NCBI GenBank assembly: GCA_900543175.1
Contig: UQQO01000025.1
Coordinates: 1-20,381 of the forward strand
Source: an uncultured Fusobacterium sp.
GTDB lineage: Bacteria; Fusobacteriota; Fusobacteriia; Fusobacteriales; Fusobacteriaceae
Direction of reading: 5' to 3'
DNA: 20,381 nucleotides
Made by a program: the position numbers and the translations under genes. A model generated the notes under the pieces. The model ran no database searches. It worked only from the letters and a program-made list of their open reading frames with translations, and was not told where the DNA came from. Positions 7,054 through 13,167 of the stretch are shown piece by piece (position 1 is the stretch's first letter; each line of letters opens with the position of its first letter).

Positions 7054-7872
7054 TCATATTTTTTTCTTTTTGATTAACAGCTCAGGCATAAAGCTAATAC
7101 ATACCCCTATAACTAAAGCTGTAAGATTACTATATAATAATATATAAATTGCTAAAATAGCACTTACATATTTCATTTTACTATATTTATTTAATAAATT
7201 AAATACTATTGCTGCTCCATATAAAGAAAAAATTCCCAATCCTATTTCTGAAATCTCTTCTAAATAATGATTATTTATACTTGTAAGATTCAATATAAAG
7301 AATGGTATTATATATATCAGTAACCATTCAAAAGATAGCTCCCATATCTCATCTTTTTTCTTTTCAAGAGCTATATAGATTCCAAATGTACACAATATTG
7401 ATGTTGAAAATATATTTACCAACCAATGTTTTCTCAAGATTTTTAAACTCTGAACCATGTTTTGTTGAACACTTTTATAATAAAGATACTCTTGAGAGCT
7501 TGGATTTAATTTTTCTATTATTGTTTTTACCTCTAACATTGCAGAATTTATATACTCATTTATCATCTCTTTAAAAAAGACCATTAAAATTACAGTAATA
7601 ATAGTTGAAACAATAGAGCTTATAACTATTCTATCACCTTTTTTTATCTTATATGAAAGATTTTCAAAGATAAAATATAACACCTCTGTCACTAAGAAAA
7701 GTCCTAAATATAGTGCCATTAAAATAGGGTTAGTTATAGCCATTACTAGCAATATTCCAATATTAATTATTACCTTTTTTAAAAAACTCACATTCTTTAC
7801 CAATCTAATTTTTGCTATTATTAACATACAAAATATCATAATAAACATGAGTTCCATTATCTCATTTAACAA
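7054..7872 (-). CDS. Polytopic membrane protein, DUF2232/YybS-like
   Basis: A 272-residue integral membrane protein with about seven or eight hydrophobic segments (for example residues 8-20, 35-65, 85-105, 155-170, 185-200, 212-225 and 238-262). A polar stretch of about 50 residues after the third (EYINSAMLEV...SLKILRKHW) may lie outside the bilayer. It shows no catalytic motif I can name. I assign it tentatively to the DUF2232 (YybS-like) family from topology, length and position directly before rplI-dnaB, as in Bacillus, where yybS-gdpP-rplI-dnaC is found. No GdpP phosphodiesterase gene is present here. The start is TTG at 7870-7872 with AGGGGG 5-6 nt upstream; the first ATG (codon 6) lies too far from that site. 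Confidence 0.6.
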   Translation of the reverse strand: MLNEIMELMFIMIFCMLIIAKIRLVKNVSFLKKVIINIGILLVMAITNPILMALYLGLFLVTEVLYFIFENLSYKIKKGDRIVISSIVSTIITVILMVFFKEMINEYINSAMLEVKTIIEKLNPSSQEYLYYKSVQQNMVQSLKILRKHWLVNIFSTSILCTFGIYIALEKKKDEIWELSFEWLLIYIIPFFILNLTSINNHYLEEISEIGLGIFSLYGAAIVFNLLNKYSKMKYVSAILAIYILLYSNLTALVIGVCISFMPELLIKKKKI

Positions 7873-7896
7873 TTTGTTCCCCCTGTTTATGTAAAT

Positions 7897-9360
7897 TTAC
7901 TCTATTATCTCTCCACCAAAAAATTTTACTATTTGATCTGCTAACTTGCTTTCATTCTTATTTTTTTCTTTTCTCTTTCCTAAAAATACATATTTTATTT
8001 TTAGAGATGGACTTATTAATTTTCTTACAACATTTGTTAAAACATCATTGTAAACTGGACTCTCCATCTGCTCCTTTGCAAAACTATTCTCTCCATCAAA
8101 ACCTATGATTAAATTGTTTTTTTCAAGATTATATGGTTTTGCACTTATTAGAAAGGCTGCTAAAGTTATCTTCTCTTTTTTAGCCTCTTCAACTATATTT
8201 TTCCATTGACTTAATATATATTCAAAGGTAATATCCTTTCCTATCTCCTCTTTTTCAGGAGTTTCATCTTCTGATTTAATACTTAATACAGGCTTTTCAA
8301 TAATTCTTTCTACAATCTTTTCTTGAGTAATTACAGGACCTCTACCAATACTCAAAAGATTATTTATTGCTACATATCCAACAAGCCTTTTATCCTCTTC
8401 ATATTTAAATTTATTAAGAGAATCATATATAGCACCTATTATCTCCAATCCCTGTTCAGGATCTAACTCTCCTTTTCCCATTAAATTTTTACAATATTTT
8501 GCTAAATCTTTAAAGAAAATCTCAATTTCAACAGACTCTTTCCAAAAATTATCCAAAATTTTTATTAAACTTGTATAATCTTTATCTAATAGCTTTTCTA
8601 AAAACTCTTGCATCTTTTTTAAGGGAGTTACTCCTAATACTTGCTCTGCTTTTTCTAAAGATATCTCTTCTCCTAAACAAGTTATCATTATTCTTTCTAA
8701 GATAGAAGTAGCATCTCTCATACTTCCACCAGAATTTTCATATATTAAATCTAATACCTCTTCTGGAACTTCTACCTCTTCTGAAGTTGCTATACTTTTT
8801 AATTTCTCTTTCATCTCATTAGGAGAAAGAGCTTTAAAATCATATCTTTGACATCTAGATATAATTGTTGGTAAAATTTTATCAGCCTCTGTTGTAGCTA
8901 AAATAAATATTACATGTTCAGGTGGTTCTTCTAAAGTTTTTAATAGTGCATTAAAAGCCTCTTTAGTTAGCATATGCACTTCATCTATTATATATATCTT
9001 CTTTCTTCCCTTAACAGGTTGATAATTTATCTTCTCTTTTAACTGTCTTATCTCATCTATTCCTCTATTAGAAGCAGCATCTATCTCAATCATATCCATA
9101 AAACTACCATCATTTATTGATAGGCAGTTTTCACACTCATTACAAGGCTCATCTGTTACTCCATTTTTTAGACAGTTTACCCCTTTAGCTATCAATCTTG
9201 CAATAGTAGTTTTCCCTACTCCTCTAGGACCTGTAAAAAGATAAGCATGAGAAGTTTTTCCATTTCTCAAAGAGGCTTTTAAAGTTTTTACTATCTCTTT
9301 TTGACCTGCAATCTCTTCAAAATCTTTAGGTCTATATTTTCTATATAATGTTATATGCAT
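7897..9360 (-). CDS. dnaX: DNA polymerase III subunit gamma/tau (clamp loader)
   Basis: A 487-residue AAA+ protein that loads the beta clamp. It begins LYRKYRPKDFEEIAGQ, followed by Walker A GPRGVGKT (G44-T51), a zinc site with C63, C73, C76 and C79, Walker B IYIIDEVHM (D126-E127), sensor I FILATTE, and the SRC motif (168-170) holding the arginine finger. Domain III follows to about residue 365. The remaining 120 residues form a short, charged tail with a compact C-terminal domain, so tau is shorter than the 643-residue E. coli protein. No strong programmed frameshift signal is visible. The ATG is 3 nt after the regulator's TAG stop, and its GGAG ribosome site lies inside the regulator's last codons, so translation is probably coupled. 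Confidence 0.96.
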   Translation of the reverse strand: MHITLYRKYRPKDFEEIAGQKEIVKTLKASLRNGKTSHAYLFTGPRGVGKTTIARLIAKGVNCLKNGVTDEPCNECENCLSINDGSFMDMIEIDAASNRGIDEIRQLKEKINYQPVKGRKKIYIIDEVHMLTKEAFNALLKTLEEPPEHVIFILATTEADKILPTIISRCQRYDFKALSPNEMKEKLKSIATSEEVEVPEEVLDLIYENSGGSMRDATSILERIMITCLGEEISLEKAEQVLGVTPLKKMQEFLEKLLDKDYTSLIKILDNFWKESVEIEIFFKDLAKYCKNLMGKGELDPEQGLEIIGAIYDSLNKFKYEEDKRLVGYVAINNLLSIGRGPVITQEKIVERIIEKPVLSIKSEDETPEKEEIGKDITFEYILSQWKNIVEEAKKEKITLAAFLISAKPYNLEKNNLIIGFDGENSFAKEQMESPVYNDVLTNVVRKLISPSLKIKYVFLGKRKEKNKNESKLADQIVKFFGGEIIE

Positions 9361-9363
9361 CTT

Positions 9364-10770
9364 CTACTCCAAACCGTAGTTACTCATCTTAGTTCTTAAA
9401 GTATTTCTAGTAATTCCTAAGATCTCTGCAGTTTCTACTTTTTTACCATTTGTCATTTCTAAAACTTGATGTATCAATTCTTTTTCAACTTTAGATATTA
9501 TATGCCCATAATAACCTTTTTGGCTACTATTTTTATAATTTTCCATCTCAACTTTAACCCACTCTTTAAGTGCATCTGTTTGAGCATCACCTTTTCTCTT
9601 AGTAACCTTTGTTCCTAAAACATTGCTTGGAAGATCTTCAATTAAGATTGAACCCCCTCTACAAAGAGCAACAGCTGATTTTACAGCATTTTTTAATTCA
9701 TTTACATTGCCAGGCCAATCGTATCTCATCATCTTTTTCAAAGCTGGTTTACTAACCCCTTTTATATTTTTATGTAACTCTTCATTACACTCAATTAAAT
9801 AGTGATCTACAATCAGAGGAATATCATCTTTTCTCTCTCTCAAAGGTGGAATATTAACTTCTAATACTCTTAATTTTCTATAAAGTTCATCTATAAACTT
9901 CCCTTGATTTATTAACTCTTCCAAATTTTCACAAGTACTAGCTATAACTCTTACACTACTTTTTATAGGGTCAGCTCCACCCATTCTAAAGAACTCTCCC
10001 TCTTCTAAAAAATATAAAATTTTAGATTGCATATCTAAACTTAAAGACTCTATATTTCCTAAATGAAGTGTTCCTCCATTTGCCTTTTCCAAATCTCCAA
10101 TCTGTGTAAATACTGCTCCTGTAAATGCACCTTTTTCATAACCAAACATCTTTCTTTCTAAAAGTTCATTTTGGAAAGATAAACAGTTTATACTTATTAA
10201 AGGTTGTCCAGAACAGTCACTAAATTGATGTATAGATTTAGCTACACTTGTTTTTCCTGTTCCCTTTTCTCCTATTACTAAAACTGGTACTGTACTATTT
10301 GCTACCTTTCCTATCATCTTATATAGCTCAACTATCTCTTTAGTTTGCCCTATAAGTTTATCTCCTGAGCTCTTATGTTTATCCACTCTCTCAGCTAAAA
10401 GCTTATAATCTTTCACTGATTTTTCAATAATTTTAATTATTGTTGTATTATCCACAGGCTTTAAAATATAATCATAAGCTCCTGCTTTCATACTTCCTGC
10501 AACAACTTTTAAATTAGAAGTCTCTCCAAGAATTATGATTACCCCTCTTTTTTGGTACTCTCCAACTTTTTTTATTAAATTGATTAAAGCCTCTTCTTGA
10601 AGATTTTTTTCCTCTATAACTATAGTTTCATATTTTTTATTTTTTAAATATTCAATAAAATCTGTTATATTTTCTGCAAAAGTTAATTCATTTTCAAAAT
10701 TACTTTCTAAATCATCTTTCAAACTTTTATCTAATCTAAAACCTAAAAGAACCAAATTAAGCCACCTCAC
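9364..10770 (-). CDS. NtrC-family regulator with degenerate receiver and degenerate AAA+ ATPase site
   Basis: The 468-residue protein has the order of a sigma-54 activator: receiver-like domain (1-120), AAA+ domain (about 138-370) and Fis-type HTH (about 428-468, ending VETAEILGITRNTLRTKMSNYGLE split across two helices). Walker A GEKGTGKT (167-174), GAFTGA (214-219) and PPLRERKDDIP (308-318) are kept. The Walker B Asp-Glu is G238-N239 (LHLGNI), the sensor I Asn is C280, the arginine-finger positions are I293 and K299, and the sensor II Arg is N357. The receiver lacks the acidic pair and has Glu where the phosphoacceptor Asp belongs (VIEEKN). ATP hydrolysis and phosphorylation are therefore unlikely. 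The GTG at 10770 gives the longest frame; a TTG at 10753-10755 has a better-placed AGGTGG (10767-10762) and could be the true start. Targets are unknown. Confidence 0.85.
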   Translation of the reverse strand: MRWLNLVLLGFRLDKSLKDDLESNFENELTFAENITDFIEYLKNKKYETIVIEEKNLQEEALINLIKKVGEYQKRGVIIILGETSNLKVVAGSMKAGAYDYILKPVDNTTIIKIIEKSVKDYKLLAERVDKHKSSGDKLIGQTKEIVELYKMIGKVANSTVPVLVIGEKGTGKTSVAKSIHQFSDCSGQPLISINCLSFQNELLERKMFGYEKGAFTGAVFTQIGDLEKANGGTLHLGNIESLSLDMQSKILYFLEEGEFFRMGGADPIKSSVRVIASTCENLEELINQGKFIDELYRKLRVLEVNIPPLRERKDDIPLIVDHYLIECNEELHKNIKGVSKPALKKMMRYDWPGNVNELKNAVKSAVALCRGGSILIEDLPSNVLGTKVTKRKGDAQTDALKEWVKVEMENYKNSSQKGYYGHIISKVEKELIHQVLEMTNGKKVETAEILGITRNTLRTKMSNYGLE

Positions 10771-10773
10771 ATA

Positions 10774-11715
10774 TTAATTTTTTCCTCTCAAAGTAAAATT
10801 ATATTCCAATATAACATCACCTTTAACGTTCATTCCATTTTTACTCAAATAGATCTTCCATGTTCTTCCTATCTCTTCTATTGCACTGTTAATCTCAGGA
10901 ACCCCGCTACCTTTCTCTAAAAATAGTGAAGTTACATTTCCATATTCATCAATATTCATACGAATTCTAACAGTTCCATGAAGTCCTTTAAGTTGAGCAC
11001 TTTCTGGATATACAGGCTCCATATTTGAGTTGTCCCATCTTGCTACTATATTTCCATCTTCTGTTCCTAATCTATATCCACTAGGTAGTCCTTCAGCATC
11101 CCCTTCTGCTTTTAATATTCTTTCAAATTCTAAGTCATTTCCCTCTTCAGAGTTAAAAGCTAATTTTTTTTCATCTGTTGTTAAAAACTTCTCATCTTTT
11201 AATTCTGAATTCTCTGTGGAAATATCAATATTTTCTTTAGCTAATCCACTGTTTGTTATATCCTCTTTTAAAGTCTCTATTCTTTTTGTCTCATTTTTAC
11301 TTCTAGTTTTCTTAACTAAAGTAGGATTACTTATACTTGAAAGTACATCTATTTCTGGCCCTGAAATATTTTTAGCAATATCACTTAATGTAGGTTTCTT
11401 CTTTTCTTTAACAACAGTTTCTTGTTTTTTTGTTTGAGCAGAAGTAGTATTTTTATTAGTTATCTCTTTTTTTATCTCCTTTTGTACCTCTTTTTTAGGA
11501 GTCTCTTTCTTTGGTTCAGCTGTCATATTTTTAGTTTTAGTATTACTATTTTTTTTACCTTCCATTTTTAAACTTTTATTATTGTCATATGCAACTAATC
11601 CAACTTTTATCTTCTTATCAACTATAGTTTCAACTGAAAGACTTGGTATTACCAATAGTATCAGTAAATTTATGAGAACAGAAAGACCTAAACTTATATA
11701 ATCAGTTTTTTTCAT
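10774..11715 (-). CDS. TonB/TolA-like energy-transducing periplasmic protein
   Basis: A 313-residue protein anchored by one N-terminal inner-membrane helix (residues about 8-27, LGLSVLINLLILLVIPSL). A long periplasmic linker (about 40-215) is rich in Lys, Glu, Thr and Asn instead of the Pro-Lys repeats of classical TonB. The C-terminal TonB-type domain runs from about 225, with YPESAQLKGLHGTVRIRM and NIDEYGNVTSLFLEKGSG. It would carry force from ExbB/ExbD across the periplasm to an outer-membrane partner. Whether it acts as TonB (receptor energisation) or like TolA (envelope constriction) is not decided by sequence. The neighbouring TPR and coiled-coil proteins argue for a Tol-like role, and no TonB-dependent receptor is in the window. 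The start ATG has AAGGAG upstream; exbD ends 11 nt before it. Confidence 0.85.
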   Translation of the reverse strand: MKKTDYISLGLSVLINLLILLVIPSLSVETIVDKKIKVGLVAYDNNKSLKMEGKKNSNTKTKNMTAEPKKETPKKEVQKEIKKEITNKNTTSAQTKKQETVVKEKKKPTLSDIAKNISGPEIDVLSSISNPTLVKKTRSKNETKRIETLKEDITNSGLAKENIDISTENSELKDEKFLTTDEKKLAFNSEEGNDLEFERILKAEGDAEGLPSGYRLGTEDGNIVARWDNSNMEPVYPESAQLKGLHGTVRIRMNIDEYGNVTSLFLEKGSGVPEINSAIEEIGRTWKIYLSKNGMNVKGDVILEYNFTLRGKN

Positions 11716-11726
11716 CTTCCCACTCC

Positions 11727-12164
11727 TTATTTACTACTTGCAGTATCAATATCTAACGAGCTAGCTCCAGCTTCTTTTGAAATAGTCATTATCTCTACTA
11801 TATATCCATAATCTAATTTTTTATCAGCACTTATAACTACATTTTTTTCATTGCTTTTTTTAAATTTCTCTTCAAGTTCAGCTTTTAAATTTTCCTTATT
11901 TACATTAACTTTCTGAGTTTTTCCTTTTTCCTTATAATTTAAAACCATATTTTTATTTTTATCAATAGCAATTTGTATCTCTTTTATATCCTTTATCTCT
12001 CTTATTGTAGATTGTGGTAGTTCTATCTTTATTCCACTATTGATATCTTCAAAAGTAGTTGCAACTAAGAAAAAGATAAGTAAAAGAAATACAACGTCTA
12101 TCAATGGAGTTATCTCAAGAGTTAACTCTCCCTTTCCTCTTCTCTTTGTTCTCTCTATTTTCAT
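11727..12164 (-). CDS. exbD: ExbD/TolR family biopolymer transport protein
   Basis: A 145-residue protein with a short basic cytoplasmic N-terminus (KIERTKRRGKG), one membrane helix (about 20-38) and a periplasmic domain. The helix carries the essential proton-path aspartate, D23 in ITPLIDVVFLLLIFFLV, matching the Asp of characterised ExbD/TolR. The periplasmic domain ends with the family pattern VVISADKKLDYGYIVEIM followed by GASSLDIDT. It forms the rotor or plug of the proton-driven motor with the ExbB pentamer. It lies 8 nt after exbB and directly before the TonB-like gene. ExbD and TolR cannot be separated from sequence alone. Confidence 0.93.
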   Translation of the reverse strand: MKIERTKRRGKGELTLEITPLIDVVFLLLIFFLVATTFEDINSGIKIELPQSTIREIKDIKEIQIAIDKNKNMVLNYKEKGKTQKVNVNKENLKAELEEKFKKSNEKNVVISADKKLDYGYIVEIMTISKEAGASSLDIDTASSK

Positions 12165-12172
12165 AATTTCTC

Positions 12173-12784
12173 CTATCTTCTGAAGTAGTTTATAAGTTCA
12201 GTACTTGTTTTTTCCATATCATTTATTTTTTCATCTATCTTTTTATTAAAATAGTTGTAAAAAATAGTAGCTGGTATAGCAACAAACAATCCTCCAGCAG
12301 TTGTAAACAATGCCTCTGATATCCCTTTAGCCAATACTGAAGCATCTCCAGTTCCATGAATAGATACTGCTTGAAAAGCTTTTATCATTCCTGTTACTGT
12401 TCCTAAAAGTCCTAATAATGGTGTAATATGAGCTGTTAAAGATAACATCCACATATGTTTTTCTAGCAGTGGTATCTGTGCCATAGCACTCTCTTTTCCT
12501 TTTTCCTCAAGTGCTATAGGATCTCTATTGTTACTTTTATATAACTGAATTAAAATATCTTTTAACACCTTTGCAGTTGAAGATCTTTTTGTATTTAATA
12601 AAACAATCGCCTCTTTAATAGCACCTTTTTCTATAAGCTGTCTCAATTCTGGATTGATCTTATTAAAGCTATCTTTTTCTTGAACTTTAAAATATATAGC
12701 TCTTTCAATTACTACAAATAACCCTAAAATAGACATAGCCAAAATAAAATACATTAAAATTCCACCATTTTTTAACCAATACAT
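12173..12784 (-). CDS. exbB: ExbB/TolQ/MotA family proton channel
   Basis: A 203-residue inner-membrane protein with three helices. The first lies at about 8-27 (GGILMYFILAMSILGLFVVI). A cytoplasmic loop of about 80 charged residues follows, then two helices around 108-130 and 155-180. The two conserved helices read TPLLGLLGTVTGMIKAF and ISEALFTTAGGLFVAIPA, with the Thr and Gly residues that line the ExbD-binding pore in this family. The pentamer converts proton motive force into movement of ExbD and the TonB-like protein. The ATG has AAGGAG upstream. Its position between the small coiled-coil protein and exbD suggests one complex. The length fits either ExbB or TolQ. Confidence 0.93.
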   Translation of the reverse strand: MYWLKNGGILMYFILAMSILGLFVVIERAIYFKVQEKDSFNKINPELRQLIEKGAIKEAIVLLNTKRSSTAKVLKDILIQLYKSNNRDPIALEEKGKESAMAQIPLLEKHMWMLSLTAHITPLLGLLGTVTGMIKAFQAVSIHGTGDASVLAKGISEALFTTAGGLFVAIPATIFYNYFNKKIDEKINDMEKTSTELINYFRR

Positions 12785-12814
12785 TGTTCTCTCCTTTTAG
12801 TATCTAAATTAAGA

Positions 12815-13156
12815 TTAAAGTGCTATTATAAGAGCTATAACTCCTACTGCTCCAATTATATATTTTAAGAATGATTTTTCCTCTACACCTTGTGAAAGTT
12901 CATCTTCTAATGCTGATTTTTCACTTTGAACAACTTTTATTTTTTGTTGTTGCTCTTTTAAATTTTCACTTGATAATTCAACAGATCCTGTATTTATATT
13001 TTGGTTTTTTAGAAGCATCTCTTTAGTTTCAATCTCTTTTCTCTCTAGCTGCTCCTTATTAACCCCAGTTACCTGTTTATCAATAGCTGTAACACTTTCC
13101 TCTGCACATACTACCATTGTACTTAATAAAAATAAAGATGCGATTAATTTTTTCAT
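12815..13156 (-). CDS. Small exported coiled-coil protein with C-terminal membrane anchor
   Basis: A 113-residue protein I do not recognise as a named family. An N-terminal Sec signal (MKKLIASLFLLSTMVVCAEE) probably ends at the VCA site near residue 19; Cys18 is not in a good lipobox. The middle (about 33-92) is polar and Glu/Lys/Gln-rich with coiled-coil character (for example LKEQQQKIKVVQSEKSALED). The last 18-20 residues (FLKYIIGAVGVIALIIAL) form a membrane helix running to the stop. It should be a periplasmic coiled coil tethered at its C-terminus to the inner membrane. An excellent AGGAGG site precedes the ATG. It lies between the TPR protein and exbB, so it is a likely partner or adaptor of the motor complex; this is inference from position only. 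Confidence 0.75.
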   Translation of the reverse strand: MKKLIASLFLLSTMVVCAEESVTAIDKQVTGVNKEQLERKEIETKEMLLKNQNINTGSVELSSENLKEQQQKIKVVQSEKSALEDELSQGVEEKSFLKYIIGAVGVIALIIAL

Positions 13157-13167
13157 TCTAACTCCTC

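Noticed and set aside
8117..8123. A AAA AAC heptamer in dnaX (about residue 414), where a -1 slip would give an early stop and a shorter, gamma-like product
   Set aside because: The heptamer fits the X XXY YYZ pattern in frame, but there is no Shine-Dalgarno-like stimulator upstream and I saw no hairpin downstream. Runs of seven A are common in this DNA, and the product would lose only about 65 residues, which does not resemble gamma.
12815..13156. FadA-like adhesin or lipoprotein identity for the small coiled-coil protein
   Set aside because: FadA lacks a C-terminal membrane helix and has a different Ala/Gln-rich sequence. The Cys18 context (MVVCA) does not fit a lipobox well.
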